Positions 36,802 to 46,447 are shown, counted from the stretch's first letter. The stretch: 64,000 nt of DNA from Psychrobacter nivimaris (GCF_009812035.1 NZ_VZIZ01000001.1:18142-82141); one strand, 5' to 3'. Notes: generated by a model not told the origin, from the letters alone. Made by a program: numbers and translations.

Positions 36802-38559
36802 TTAGGTAAGATTTTCTTCGATAGTTTGAAATTTATTATCAGATTTAATAGAAGGTACAATTAATCGAAAACATGTTTTCTCATGTTCAGGAATGTAGAG
36901 TAAACGCGCTTGATTTGCTTCACAAAATGCTTGTGATAAATAGAGCCCCAGTCCTGTACCAGCTGTATCTGTTGTAAAAAACGGATCGAACAAAAGTTCG
37001 AAATTTCCAGCACTAACACCATTACCATTATCTAATATATCGATTATAACATCGTTGTCTGCGCAGTAAATGTCGATTTCCACATAAGCGTGGGGATGAG
37101 CATAGCTGCTATAACGCAGGCCATTGTTGATCAGGTTGATTAATATCTGCTCTAACTGATGAGTATCAAATGATATGATGGGTTTGGTTTTTATTCGTAG
37201 AAAAATGTCGTGTCCTTGAAAGTAATTCTCCAAAAACGATGGCATCCATTCAGCCAATTCGAGCACCTGCTGGGTAGCCGTCTGCTGACGAGACAGCTTT
37301 AAAATATCCTCAATGATACGGTTTACACGTTTTGTCTGTGAAAATATCATCTCATAAAGCTCATGGTTGCCGGTTATGGCAGTATTCGATTCACTTGTTG
37401 ATGCACTGTCATCTTCCATTTGTTCTGCAACATCTTCCATTAATAGCTGACTGGCTTGCGATATCGCTGCTAATGGGTTTCTGATTTCATGGGCAATACT
37501 GGCAGTTAATTGCCCTAAAGAAGCCAGTTTCAACTGTTGAGCACTGGCTTGCTCACGGCGTAAATCTTCTAATATGACAAGTTTGCTATCGTCTTTTAGT
37601 GGAATAATCTGTACGCGTAATTTGCCAAATATTGAGGCATTTGCCACAGCCGGAACATCGTAGGTAAAAGCGCGTGACTGCCCAGATGCTACCGACAAGC
37701 AGGCATTAAATAACTGTGTATGCTGCTTATTGAGTTGCTGCTCAAAATTGGAGAGAAGTGCTTTGTTATGAGTCTCTTTCACATCGTCAAGGGTATTCTG
37801 TGCTGTATTAGGTGTGACAAGCGAAAGGCTCAGCAACTGATGTGCGGCGAGATTTGCTAAGACAATATGTTGCTTATCAATAACGATAACACCGTTCACC
37901 ATCTGCGTGATAACCTCTTGATTAATCACATTTAGTCGCTCAACTTCCTTAGCATGGTTTGCCGCGACTTTCTCAAGCTGTACCAATCGTTGAGAGATAG
38001 ACCAACTCAAACCGCCCACTGCCAAAAAACTCGCTGACATCAGTAGCGCATCACCTAGATTGGCTAGACTCATGCTGTTAGCAATAGCGTAAAAAAACTG
38101 CTGATAAATAACGAGAATGATGGCAAGTAAAGTAATAACCAATGCTTGCGAGCCATGTAGTAGCATAAAGCTAGCCGCGACGACCACCATGTATAGCATG
38201 GTTAGCTGCAAATCAGGGTTGCCTGTCGTGTAGAGCAGCAGGCTTAGTATAATAACGTCTAAGGCCAGTCCGAATGCCAATTGGCGGCGCATATGTTTTC
38301 TAACGACATAAAATAATCCAAGCAGTATCAAACTTAACAGTATATAGAAGCTTAGAGTCGTTTGTTGTAAAAAACTCGGTAAAGACGCGCTATCACCAGT
38401 ACGAGCAGAGATGTATAGCATGAGCATAGAAAACAGGCTGACGACGAAACGATAACTGCTATAGATTAGCCCTAATTTACGTAATTGCGGCAAAGGAAGC
38501 GTATCGTCATGATGAACATAACGAGTAATGGCAGAGCTAAGATTGGTAGCAGGGTTCAT
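36802..38559 (-). CDS. pilS: Type IV pilus sensor histidine kinase PilS
   Basis: This 585-residue membrane kinase has six hydrophobic segments in the first about 190 residues, a PAS-like region (VVIDKQHIVLANLAAHQLL), an H-box SIAHEIRNPLAAISQAS with the phosphorylated His, an N-box LINLINNGLRYS, and G-boxes DNGNGVS and GTGLGLYLSQ. It pairs with PilR, whose gene begins 78 bases downstream; PilS senses pilin in the membrane. An acidic Ser/Asp insert sits between the H-box helix and the next helix. No strong ribosome binding site is seen before the ATG. Confidence 0.93.
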   Translation of the reverse strand: MNPATNLSSAITRYVHHDDTLPLPQLRKLGLIYSSYRFVVSLFSMLMLYISARTGDSASLPSFLQQTTLSFYILLSLILLGLFYVVRKHMRRQLAFGLALDVIILSLLLYTTGNPDLQLTMLYMVVVAASFMLLHGSQALVITLLAIILVIYQQFFYAIANSMSLANLGDALLMSASFLAVGGLSWSISQRLVQLEKVAANHAKEVERLNVINQEVITQMVNGVIVIDKQHIVLANLAAHQLLSLSLVTPNTAQNTLDDVKETHNKALLSNFEQQLNKQHTQLFNACLSVASGQSRAFTYDVPAVANASIFGKLRVQIIPLKDDSKLVILEDLRREQASAQQLKLASLGQLTASIAHEIRNPLAAISQASQLLMEDVAEQMEDDSASTSESNTAITGNHELYEMIFSQTKRVNRIIEDILKLSRQQTATQQVLELAEWMPSFLENYFQGHDIFLRIKTKPIISFDTHQLEQILINLINNGLRYSSYAHPHAYVEIDIYCADNDVIIDILDNGNGVSAGNFELLFDPFFTTDTAGTGLGLYLSQAFCEANQARLLYIPEHEKTCFRLIVPSIKSDNKFQTIEENLT

Positions 38560-38593
38560 AAACTGGCCGTAATAGAATAAACGCTAAAATGGT

Positions 38594-39229
38594 TTATGGT
38601 TGAATCAGACCATGACGAATGGCCAAATGAGTTAATTTAACATCACTATCAACCCCAACTTTTTCATAAATACGGTAGCGATACGTATTGATGGTCTTGA
38701 CGCTAACAAACAATTGATCGGCTATTTGCTGAGGGCTCTGACAATTAACAACCATCATGGCCACTTGTTTTTCTCTGTCACTTAATAAGTCAAAAGGTGA
38801 GTTTGCATTATCAGACAATAAAACATCTGCTAACTGTTCAGCCACATCCTGACTGAAATAACGACCTCCCTGATAAATCTTTTTGACCGCACGTATCATT
38901 TCATCAAGTGGCGTTCCTTTGGTAATGTAACCATTAACACCTGCTTTGATCAGCATTGAGGGATAGGGCTGTGCAGACATACTACTGACCGCCAAAATCT
39001 TGATACCCATGTCGAGTTGTATCAGGCGTTTGGTTGCTTCGAGCCCGCCAATATTCGGCATATTGACGTCTAGCAAAATCACGTCAGGATGTAATTGTTT
39101 GGCCTGTTTGATAGCCATGTCACCGCTGTCTGCTTCACCTACTACTTCAATATCGGGGCTGTCTGACAACATACGGCTAATACCCATCCGTACCAAATCA
39201 TGATCATCTACCACTAATACTTTAATCAT
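38594..39229 (-). CDS. gacA: GacA/UvrY-type response regulator
   Basis: A 211-residue NarL/FixJ-class regulator: receiver domain with VLVVDDHDLVRMGI, phosphoacceptor Asp 54 in LLDVNMP and Lys in GYITKGT, then a LuxR-type helix-turn-helix LSDREKQVAMMVVNCQSPQQIADQLFVSVKTINTYRYRIYEK (in parts). The sequence pattern, especially VDDHDLVR.GI.R.L and the LFVSVKTINTYRYRI helix, fits GacA. GacA with the hybrid kinase GacS drives small RNAs that counter CsrA/RsmA. A first ATG at 39235 is only two bases from its GAG; the second, at 39229, has the better spacing. It lies just upstream of pilS; no gacS is nearby. Confidence 0.85.
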   Translation of the reverse strand: MIKVLVVDDHDLVRMGISRMLSDSPDIEVVGEADSGDMAIKQAKQLHPDVILLDVNMPNIGGLEATKRLIQLDMGIKILAVSSMSAQPYPSMLIKAGVNGYITKGTPLDEMIRAVKKIYQGGRYFSQDVAEQLADVLLSDNANSPFDLLSDREKQVAMMVVNCQSPQQIADQLFVSVKTINTYRYRIYEKVGVDSDVKLTHLAIRHGLIQP

Positions 39230-39235
39230 AACCAT

Positions 39236-39622
39236 ACTCTTTATTGATTGTCAGAATGAACGCTTTATTAGGTCCAAATAGTATAAAAAACGAATATATT
39301 TCAACCATTATTGTCATCTTCGTATATTCAAAATACCGCTGATTAATATAACAAAATACGAGTAATCATAACATTCGAAGTTAAATTATATTGCTGCAGT
39401 GTGAATTGATGTTTCTGTAATATAAATTGGTTGTAGTAAAGTTTGAACGAAACCAAAAAAAACTACTAAATCAGTTTGATAGATTAAACTTAAATGTAAA
39501 CCATGATACACTAAAAATACAAAAGCTCTATGTGAGTACTTACAAACACATCTATAAACGCTACGTACGTTTTTGGCGTCAGACAATATGTAACTGGCGT
39601 AATAGCGACAGCAGGAGGCATA
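39236..39622. other. Divergent gacA/pbpG intergenic region
   Basis: 387 AT-rich bases without a supported gene. Overlapping short frames on both strands lack ribosome binding sites. Weak TTAAAC-17-TACACT spacing before pbpG is the best promoter candidate. Confidence 0.4.
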
Positions 39623-40705
39623 ATGAAGCAACTACCATTAACCAAACAGCAATTGATCGCTGCTATGATTTCATTGAGTTTGGGCAGTGTTGCACAAGCC
39701 GCACTTACAATTAATGGTAGCACTGACACTGCTTCTAGTGCACGCCTGAGTTGGGGCGGCGCTGATAGTTTGTCTGAAGCTCGTAACATAATGTACAAGT
39801 CCAATGGCTCTGCTATTAAGAAAGTTGATAATGGCTACGGCACTACCAATATTACGAATACTAATAGTTTTGCTAGTAGTAATAACACCAATAGTGCTCG
39901 CTATAACACAACTTATCGTGGGGCATTCGGTAGCAGCGATATGATTCCGATTAGTACGGATTCACGTAGTGTTGCGGTGATCGATGCTGAAACAGGCGAA
40001 TCTATCTACGAAAAAGATGCTGATATCGCGCGTCCTATGGCTAGTATCACCAAGGTTATGACGGCTATGGTCGTATTGGATGCAGGCCTTGATATGCGTG
40101 AAGAAATCACGCTTGATCCAGAAGATTTCGTTGGTCCAAAGCGTGCAAGCTCGCGTTTGAAATCAGGTGATCGTTTAAACCGTGCTGAGATGCTATTGAT
40201 GGCATTGATGAAGTCTGAAAATCCAGCGGCGAAGAGTCTGGCACGTAACTACCCAGGTGGATATGATGCCTTTATGCGTGCGATGAATCGTAAAGCGCAA
40301 GATTTGGGCATGAATACGGCATTTTTTGGCGATCCAACTGGACTTGATAAGCGTAATGTAGCTTCGTCAAAAGATTTGGTCAAGATGGTACGTGCTGCTG
40401 GCAACTATGATGTGATTCGTCGTTTTTCTACCACTAAGAGCTATGACTTTTTTGTCTCAAATTACTCAAGTGGTAACCGTACCTACAAAGCCAGTAATAC
40501 CAGTACGCTGGTTCGTGATGGTAGCTATCCAATCGGAATCTCTAAGACAGGCTTTATTAATGAAGCTGGACGTTGTGTTGTGATGGAAACTCGTGTCAAC
40601 AATCGTCCTGCGATTATCGTTATCTTAGGGGCAAACAGCTCAGCAACACGTTGGGGCGATGCTAAAAATATCTTAAATAGTTTGGCTACACGCCGTACAG
40701 TATAA
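39623..40705 (+). CDS. pbpG: D-alanyl-D-alanine endopeptidase (PBP7/8 type)
   Basis: This 360-residue S11-family serine peptidase has a signal peptide (ending SVAQA-A), a Ser/Asn/Thr-rich stretch of about 75 residues, then the catalytic SxxK in MASITKVM (Ser 141, Lys 144), SEN (the SxN motif in MKSENPAAKSLA), and KTG in ISKTGFINEAGRC. PbpG-type enzymes cleave peptidoglycan cross-links in the periplasm. The short length and the absence of a C-terminal amphipathic anchor favour PbpG over DacA/DacC. Perfect AGGAGG before the ATG. Terminator follows. Confidence 0.9.
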   Translation: MKQLPLTKQQLIAAMISLSLGSVAQAALTINGSTDTASSARLSWGGADSLSEARNIMYKSNGSAIKKVDNGYGTTNITNTNSFASSNNTNSARYNTTYRGAFGSSDMIPISTDSRSVAVIDAETGESIYEKDADIARPMASITKVMTAMVVLDAGLDMREEITLDPEDFVGPKRASSRLKSGDRLNRAEMLLMALMKSENPAAKSLARNYPGGYDAFMRAMNRKAQDLGMNTAFFGDPTGLDKRNVASSKDLVKMVRAAGNYDVIRRFSTTKSYDFFVSNYSSGNRTYKASNTSTLVRDGSYPIGISKTGFINEAGRCVVMETRVNNRPAIIVILGANSSATRWGDAKNILNSLATRRTV

Positions 40706-40724
40706 GTTTGCTGTTCTAAATGTA

Positions 40725-40758
40725 TAAAAAAGCTGTTATATCATATAACGGCTTTTTT
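40725..40758 (+). terminator. Terminator of pbpG
   Basis: GCTGTTATAT and ATATAACGGC (one wobble) form a stem flanked by A6 and T6; it lies between pbpG and thiE. Confidence 0.88.
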
Positions 40759-40792
40759 ATTGTGTTGAATTTAAGCATTAAGGATACATGCT

Positions 40793-41461
40793 ATGAGTTA
40801 TTCACCATTCTCTTCAGTTATACCTAAGCTATATTTATTGACCAACGATGATGAGTTTGAGCTGTTATATCAAAAGCTAGAGGCAGCCTTGTCGACAGGG
40901 TTAATTGCGCTATTACAAATTCGTCGTAAACAAGTTCTTAGTCTGCCTGATGGAGCTACAAAGCTTTTTGATGAGGCACAAAAAATTGTTGAGTTAGCTA
41001 AAAAGTACAACGTGACAGTTGTTATTAATGATGACGTGAAGTTTGCCGAAAGGCTTGGCGTTGGGGTACATCTTGGTCAAACAGACGGCAGTATCGGTGA
41101 TGCTCTACAGTCTTTATCGCCGCATCAAATAATCGGTCGTACCTGCCATGGTGATGTAGCGCTGATTAAAGAAGCAAAAAATGACGGCGCAAGTTATGCT
41201 GCGATGGGTGCTGTATTTACTTCTACAACTAAGCCAAATGCTAACATCGTTTCGCGTCAGCAGCTTTTTGAAGGATGTCAGCAAGGCATACCAATCTGTG
41301 TAATAGGTGGGTTAACCGCAGAAAACATCTCAGAGCTAGTAGATTTGCCCATTGCGCTTGTAGCAGTAGTTGGGGATATTATGGACTTGCCAGTAGCAGA
41401 CATAGCGCAGCGTTGTCATGAATGGCAGCAGGCATTTTCTAAATGGAAAATACCTACTTGA
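40793..41461 (+). CDS. thiE: Thiamine-phosphate synthase
   Basis: This 222-residue TIM-barrel enzyme joins the pyrimidine and thiazole halves of thiamine phosphate. Family marks: LYLLTND, LLQIRRK, VVINDDVKFAERLGVGVHLGQTDG with phosphate-binding residues, IGRTCHG, YAAMGAVFTSTTKPNA, and PICVIGGLTAENI. No TPP riboswitch is visible in the 32 bases between the pbpG terminator and the start, and no other thi gene is adjacent. AAGGA ribosome binding site. Confidence 0.93.
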   Translation: MSYSPFSSVIPKLYLLTNDDEFELLYQKLEAALSTGLIALLQIRRKQVLSLPDGATKLFDEAQKIVELAKKYNVTVVINDDVKFAERLGVGVHLGQTDGSIGDALQSLSPHQIIGRTCHGDVALIKEAKNDGASYAAMGAVFTSTTKPNANIVSRQQLFEGCQQGIPICVIGGLTAENISELVDLPIALVAVVGDIMDLPVADIAQRCHEWQQAFSKWKIPT

Positions 41462-41526
41462 AGTACGCTTCTTAGATAGGTTTTGGAGTAGCAATAGTCT
41501 TATAATATAATATTAATATGATAGCG

Positions 41527-41856
41527 CTACTCAGCGTGCTCCATACATAAGGTAGCATAGGGTAGCGCTTCTAAGCGTTGCTCTTCGATTGGCTCGCCGC
41601 AGACTTCACACTCGCCATAAGTACCGTTTTCAATCCGACTCAATGCATTTTCGACATAGATTAAGCTTTGACGTGCCTCGCTCATCAAATTTTTGCGCAT
41701 GTCGTTTTGACGATAGGATATGGCCTGATCTTCCCAATGTTCATTGAGATCATCTTGCGGATTTTGGATGTGATCTTCTATTTTATCAATTCGAGATTCG
41801 TACTCATCTTTTAATTTTAATAAGTTTTGTTTAGCAGTGTCTAGATTGATGCTCAT
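41527..41856 (-). CDS. DksA/TraR-type zinc-finger protein (short form)
   Basis: At 109 residues it has an N-terminal helical region (about 1-70) and a C-terminal zinc finger GECEVCGEPIEEQRLEALPYATLC in which Cys 83, Cys 86 and Cys 104 are followed by His 107 where canonical DksA has Cys. It lacks the long coiled-coil of full DksA (about 150 residues) and the acidic DxxDxA tip seems absent; the coil carries NPQDDLNEHWEDQAI instead. Such short DksA-like proteins may bind the RNA polymerase secondary channel; the function here is unproven. It is probably not the main DksA. ATG with TAGGAG-type site. Confidence 0.8.
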   Translation of the reverse strand: MSINLDTAKQNLLKLKDEYESRIDKIEDHIQNPQDDLNEHWEDQAISYRQNDMRKNLMSEARQSLIYVENALSRIENGTYGECEVCGEPIEEQRLEALPYATLCMEHAE

Positions 41857-42361
41857 TATTTTCTCCTAATGGGTTATTTTTATTGTCAATGTTTCTATCA
41901 TAAAGAGCTTGACTGCTGAGTACCACCACGAAATGTTACGGTTTATTGACTATGCTTAAAGCTAGCAACTGCAATTGTTGTCATCGAATAATGGTCTGAG
42001 AATATAGACTAAATATTTTAAACATGCTGAAATTTGTGACAGGTTGCTTGTGAGACTGCGCTAGAAAACTGGTAGAATACACCGCCGCTGAATTCTGCTT
42101 ACTTGATCGAATCATCAGAGTGGTTTGATAAGTGTCAGAGCTAAGCGTTAAAAAACATTAAAAAGTAATAAAGCTGATAGTGACTCTATAGCTTAGATAT
42201 AAGATAGCGTAGTTATAAGCTAGGCGAGCGAGAGTGCTACAAAATAGTAGATTGATCGAGCTTAGCACTGAATCTGATTTATATAGAGCTGACTATAATG
42301 GTCCTATCAGTAACGACAGTAATCGCAAATTAACAGATATATTGATACATAGGAGCAGGTG
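41857..42361. other. Divergent dksA-like/pgk intergenic region
   Basis: 505 bases without a supported gene. Two -10-like boxes face pgk: TAGAAT preceded by TGG near 42074, and TATAAT at 42294-42299. If the first is used, the pgk leader is nearly 290 nt. I see no recognisable riboswitch or small RNA. Confidence 0.4.
42294..42299 (+). promoter_or_regulatory. Candidate -10 box for pgk
   Basis: TATAAT about 60 bases before the pgk ATG; the -35 region at the right distance is weak. Confidence 0.4.
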
Positions 42362-43576
42362 ATGAATTTTTTGCGTATGAGTGAGTTGAACTTAACGGAT
42401 GAAGTGGTGTTGATCCGAGAAGATTTAAATGTGCCTATTAAAGATGGTAAGGTCACGAGCGATGCGCGCTTGCAAGCCAGTCTTCCTACCATCAAGATGG
42501 CGCTCGAAAAAGGCGCTGCGGTAATTGTTTGCTCACATTTAGGCCGCCCAACAGAAGGCAATCCTGAAGCTGTATATTCATTGGCACCAGTTGCTGACTA
42601 TTTGACGGAAAAATTAAGCTCGCAACTATCGACACCTGTACGTCTTAATACTGATTACCTTACCCAAGGTGTCAATCTAAAATCTGGCGAAGTGGTTCTA
42701 TTAGAAAATGTACGCTTCAATGACGGTGAAAAGAAAAACGATGCCACACTAGCGAAAAAGTACGCTGATTTGTGCGATGTGTTTGTGATGGACGCTTTTG
42801 GTACAGCGCACCGTGCACAGGCATCAACAGAGGGTGTTACACAAGCAATGCGTCAAGCAGACAAAACTGTGTGTGCAGGGCCATTGTTAGCTGCTGAACT
42901 TGATGCTTTGAGCCTAGCGCTTGAAACGCCAGCACAGCCAATGCTCGCCATCGTTGGTGGGTCAAAAGTGTCTACCAAATTAGAAGTGCTACACAGCTTG
43001 GCCGAAGTGTGCACGCAAATTATCGTTGGTGGCGGTATTGCCAATACTTTCTTAGCAGCACAAGGTCACAGTGTTGGCGCCTCATTGTACGAAGCAGATT
43101 TGCTCGATACTGCACGTGACATTATGACCAAGACTGAAATTTTGCTGCCTGAGTACGTCGTAGTCGCTGATAAAAAAGACATCGATTTCGCTGACTTTAC
43201 TGGCTCATTGCAAAAAGCCACCGCAACGATCAAATCAGTTGATGCGATCGGTGACAATGACATGATATTGGACATCGCACCAGAAAGCGCAAAACAGCTT
43301 GCCGATGCCATTATTAATGCAAAAACCATTTTGTGGAATGGTCCAGTGGGTGTCTTTGAGGTCGATGCTTTCGGGCAAGGCACACAGATATTAGCTATTG
43401 CTGTAAAAGACAGCGATGGTTTTTCTATCGCGGGCGGCGGTGATACATTAGCAGCTATCGATAAATATCAAGTTGCTGAAGGCGTGAGTTATATGTCAAC
43501 AGGTGGCGGTGCGTTTTTAGAGTTTGTAGAAGGTAAAGTACTTCCGGCAGTTGCTGCACTGCAAATAGATGCCTAA
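42362..43576 (+). CDS. pgk: Phosphoglycerate kinase
   Basis: This 404-residue enzyme transfers phosphate from 1,3-bisphosphoglycerate to ADP (or the reverse in gluconeogenesis). It has the N-domain [40 protein letters not shown], the hinge [13 protein letters not shown] and the C-domain WNGPVGVFE and GGGDTLAAI. The longest frame begins two codons earlier, but AGGAG sits six bases before the ATG at 42362. It is followed at some distance by a lipoprotein gene and fba; pgk and fba are frequent neighbours in gammaproteobacteria. Confidence 0.97.
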   Translation: MNFLRMSELNLTDEVVLIREDLNVPIKDGKVTSDARLQASLPTIKMALEKGAAVIVCSHLGRPTEGNPEAVYSLAPVADYLTEKLSSQLSTPVRLNTDYLTQGVNLKSGEVVLLENVRFNDGEKKNDATLAKKYADLCDVFVMDAFGTAHRAQASTEGVTQAMRQADKTVCAGPLLAAELDALSLALETPAQPMLAIVGGSKVSTKLEVLHSLAEVCTQIIVGGGIANTFLAAQGHSVGASLYEADLLDTARDIMTKTEILLPEYVVVADKKDIDFADFTGSLQKATATIKSVDAIGDNDMILDIAPESAKQLADAIINAKTILWNGPVGVFEVDAFGQGTQILAIAVKDSDGFSIAGGGDTLAAIDKYQVAEGVSYMSTGGGAFLEFVEGKVLPAVAALQIDA

Positions 43577-43833
43577 CTAATTAACGATACTCTGTAGCTT
43601 AGTAACATTAGACGTACAACTAACTCTAAACAACTAAGGTAGTCTGTAAAAATAATATTTTGGCTGTTGATTTGCTTGTTTTTATTGACATAAGTAAGCG
43701 CAATAGCCATCGATTATTATTAAGCAGTAATTATTTATTTATATACTGAAAATTATTATTGCATGTCTGATTCGCACTCTATAAAATAGCGCGACCATGT
43801 ATTTTGACATGCATTATTTACGAGAGGTTTATT

Positions 43834-44220
43834 ATGTTAAAACGTCATTTATTACTTGCTAGCGTACTTGCTGGTACCTTTGCAATCACTGCATGTAGCC
43901 AACAAACAGAAGAAAACACTGAAGCTGCTGTTGAATCTGCTGGCGATGATGCTGCTGCAAACGCTGATGCTGCTGCCGCTGAAACAGAAGCAGCTGCTGC
44001 TGAAGCTGAAGCTGCTGCTCAAGACGCTGGTACTGAAGTTGCCGAAGGCGCTGACACTGCTGGTGCAGCTGCGACAGACGCTCTAGAAAACACTGGCGAT
44101 GCTATTGCTGAAAGCACTAACACAGCGGTTGAAAATACTGCTGAAGCTGTTGCTGATGGCGCTAACGCTGTTGCTGATGGCGCAAATGATGTTGCAGTTG
44201 ATGCAGAGCAACAGTACTAA
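43834..44220 (+). CDS. Small Ala/Glu-rich lipoprotein, function unknown
   Basis: A 128-residue protein with a signal peptide and lipobox ITAC (lipidated Cys 21). The mature part is nearly all Ala, Glu, Asp, Asn and Val in short repeats (AAAETEAAAAEAEAAAQ, VADGANAVADGAND), acidic and strongly helical, with a heptad-like alanine pattern suggesting a coiled coil or fibre. It ends EQQY. No domain is recognised. The frame is open to 43804, but GAGAGG fits the ATG at 43834. +2 is Ser, so outer-membrane sorting is expected. It sits between pgk and fba with its own terminator, so is likely a separate, perhaps abundant, transcript. Confidence 0.75.
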   Translation: MLKRHLLLASVLAGTFAITACSQQTEENTEAAVESAGDDAAANADAAAAETEAAAAEAEAAAQDAGTEVAEGADTAGAAATDALENTGDAIAESTNTAVENTAEAVADGANAVADGANDVAVDAEQQY

Positions 44221-44337
44221 GCTACGCGATAACTAAGCACTATAATGACTGATTTAAAGGGACGCTATCGGTTGATAGATAATCAGCGGTAAATAATCTC
44301 TAAAAATTGTCATTGCTTTATAAGCCTCAAAATACTA

Positions 44338-44367
44338 GAAAAGCCTTGGTGATTGCCAAGGCTTTTT
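44338..44367 (+). terminator. Terminator after the small lipoprotein gene
   Basis: AAAAGCCTTGG and CCAAGGCTTTT form an 11-bp stem ending in T5. Confidence 0.88.
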
Positions 44368-44485
44368 GCGTTGTACGTCATTGTGATAGTTTATAAACTG
44401 TCACTTTATGAAAGTTAAACTGAGATCAAAAGACGGTATAGACTGACAAATAGTCGGTCAACCGCTACGAAGACAGAACAATTTT

Positions 44486-44494
44486 TGCTATAAT
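44486..44494 (+). promoter_or_regulatory. Extended -10 promoter element of fba
   Basis: TGCTATAAT, an extended -10 with a perfect TATAAT (44489-44494). The -35 hexamer is weak, as is common for extended -10 promoters. Leader about 130 nt. Confidence 0.55.
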
Positions 44495-44633
44495 CACCGC
44501 GTGGTAATCATATCCAATATCATTCAGAATTTTACTAGCCTATATACGGTTAGTATGGTCGAATATACAGTGAAATGATTGCTATCAAGCTGTTTTTTAA
44601 AATACTATTCAAAATCTAATCAGAGAGCGTCTT

Positions 44634-45671
44634 ATGGCCCTAATATCCTTACGTCAACTTCTAGATCATGCCGCTGAACACAGCTATGGTGTTCCTGCCT
44701 TTAACGTCAATAACTTAGAGCAAATGCGTGCAATCATGATGGCTGCGGATGCTTGTGATTCACCTGTCATTGTCCAAGCCAGTGCAGGCGCACGTAACTA
44801 TGCAGGGTCAGCATTTTTGCGTCATTTGATTATCGCTGCGATCGAAGAATGGCCACATATTCCAGTAGTAATGCATCAAGATCATGGTATGTCGCCAGCT
44901 ATCTGCCAACGCTCAATCCAGTTAGGTTTTTCATCAGTGATGATGGACGGCTCACTTGGTGAAGATGGCAAAACGCCAATGGATTATGACTACAATGCTA
45001 GCGTCACGCGCGAAGTCGTCAAAATGGCACACGCTTGCGGTGTTTCTGTAGAGGGCGAAATCGGTTGCCTAGGTAGTCTTGAAACTGGTATGGCTGGTGA
45101 AGAAGACGGTTCTGGTGCTGAAGGCATATTGGATCATGAGCAGCTTTTGACCAGTGCTGATGAAGCTGAGCAGTTTGTAAAAGATACCAATGTCGATGCA
45201 TTGGCGATTGCTATCGGTACTAGTCATGGTGCCTATAAGTTCACACGTCCACCGACAGGCGATATCTTGTCTATTGAGCGCGTAAAAGAGATTCATGCCC
45301 GTATTCCTAATACTCATCTTGTCATGCATGGTTCTTCATCAGTGCCACAAGAATGGCTAAAAGTTATTAATGAAAATGGCGGTGATATTGGCGAAACTTA
45401 TGGTGTGCCAGTTGAGCAAATCGTTGAAGCGATTAAACATGGTGTGCGCAAAGTAAACATCGATACGGATTTGCGTCTGGCTTCAACTGGTGCTATCCGT
45501 GAATTCCTTGCAAAAAATCCAAGTGAATTTGATCCACGCAAATACTTTAAAGCATCTATGGTAGCGATGTCAGATATCTGTACCAATCGTTTTGAAGCGT
45601 TTGGCTCTGCAGGTCAAGCACACAAAATTCGCCCAACCAGTCTTGAAGGTATGGTGAATTTTTACCAATAA
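44634..45671 (+). CDS. fba: Class II fructose-bisphosphate aldolase
   Basis: At 345 residues it is a zinc-dependent aldolase with [11 protein letters not shown] near the start, the metal-binding HQDHG region ([11 protein letters not shown]), [51 protein letters not shown] and [11 protein letters not shown]. It interconverts fructose-1,6-bisphosphate with triose phosphates. The length and the insert [16 protein letters not shown] match the long class IIB form. ruvA starts 78 bases later on the same strand with no terminator between, so read-through is plausible. Confidence 0.96.
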   Translation: MALISLRQLLDHAAEHSYGVPAFNVNNLEQMRAIMMAADACDSPVIVQASAGARNYAGSAFLRHLIIAAIEEWPHIPVVMHQDHGMSPAICQRSIQLGFSSVMMDGSLGEDGKTPMDYDYNASVTREVVKMAHACGVSVEGEIGCLGSLETGMAGEEDGSGAEGILDHEQLLTSADEAEQFVKDTNVDALAIAIGTSHGAYKFTRPPTGDILSIERVKEIHARIPNTHLVMHGSSSVPQEWLKVINENGGDIGETYGVPVEQIVEAIKHGVRKVNIDTDLRLASTGAIREFLAKNPSEFDPRKYFKASMVAMSDICTNRFEAFGSAGQAHKIRPTSLEGMVNFYQ

Positions 45672-45749
45672 GACTTTGTTGTAGAACGTAGTTGTTAATC
45701 ATGAAGTAGCAGCTGATTTTATAATATTTTACATAAGAGGTCGTAAATA

Positions 45750-46370
45750 ATGATTGGATTGATTTCCGGACAGGTGCAGTACTTGATGGCACCGACGGCT
45801 TGTATCATGACGACTTCTGGTGTGGGTTATGATATCGAACTGCCATTGCCTTCATTTTGTCAGTTACAGCTTAATGAACAAGCCAGCATTTGGACACATT
45901 TCCATGTTCGCGAAGATGCCCAGTTGCTCTACGGTTTTATCGATCGAAAAGAGCGTGATGTCTTTCGCCAGTTAATTAAAATTAACGGGGTTGGGGCAAA
46001 AATGGCCTTGGCTATGCTGTCTGCAATGTCAGCAGCTGAGCTAAAGATGCACGTCGAACAAGAGTCGGAGACGGCATTAACTCGTATCCCAGGCATCGGT
46101 AAAAAGACGGCGCAACGCTTATTAATTGAGCTAAAGGATAAGTTAAAGAATATCGACGTTGATAGTGGTGCGTTTGAATTAACGCCTCAGGAAACTACGA
46201 TTTCTCATGAAGGTAGTATTATTGCTGAAGTGGAAGGCGCGTTGATTAGCTTGGGTTATAAAGAAAAAGAAGCTCAGCTAGCGATTAAAGCTGCTAAGAG
46301 TAAAGGAGATACTTTTGCTGATACTCAAGGCTTGTTAAAAGCTACTTTGCAGCAGCTATCTGGCTTTTAA
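45750..46370 (+). CDS. ruvA: Holliday junction branch migration protein RuvA
   Basis: At 206 residues it has the three RuvA domains: N-terminal OB-fold (MIGLISGQVQYLMAPTACIM, VREDAQLLYGF), the helix-hairpin-helix pair (LIKINGVGAKMALAMLSA and LTRIPGIGKKTAQRLLIELKDKL), and a C-terminal UBA-like domain (VEGALISLGYKEKEAQLAIKA) that regulates RuvB. It binds the four-way junction. ruvB follows 163 bases later, with a hairpin between them. ruvC is not in this group. Confidence 0.96.
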   Translation: MIGLISGQVQYLMAPTACIMTTSGVGYDIELPLPSFCQLQLNEQASIWTHFHVREDAQLLYGFIDRKERDVFRQLIKINGVGAKMALAMLSAMSAAELKMHVEQESETALTRIPGIGKKTAQRLLIELKDKLKNIDVDSGAFELTPQETTISHEGSIIAEVEGALISLGYKEKEAQLAIKAAKSKGDTFADTQGLLKATLQQLSGF

Positions 46371-46420
46371 TTTATATTAATTAGTCGTCTATCGATGACA
46401 ACCACATAATGTATTAAATT

Positions 46421-46447
46421 AATAAGCGACATTAAATGTCGCTTATT
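46421..46447 (+). terminator. Terminator-like hairpin between ruvA and ruvB
   Basis: AATAAGCGACA pairs with TGTCGCTTATT around a short loop, followed by TTCGTTTT. The T-tract is broken, so it may only weaken read-through from ruvA into ruvB. Confidence 0.6.

Larger units (their letters stand above)
44221..44633. other. Gap between the small lipoprotein gene and fba
   Basis: 413 bases with no gene. It holds the lipoprotein terminator (44338-44367) and the fba promoter (44486-44494). Confidence 0.55.

Noticed and set aside
39386..39804. Overlapping frames on both strands upstream of and within pbpG
   Set aside because: They clash with the clear pbpG start (perfect AGGAGG) and its signal peptide.
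43920..44215. The GCT-rich repeats of the small lipoprotein gene as a non-coding tandem repeat
   Set aside because: The repeats lie in one open frame behind a good ribosome binding site, signal peptide and lipobox, so they are best explained as protein-coding low complexity.
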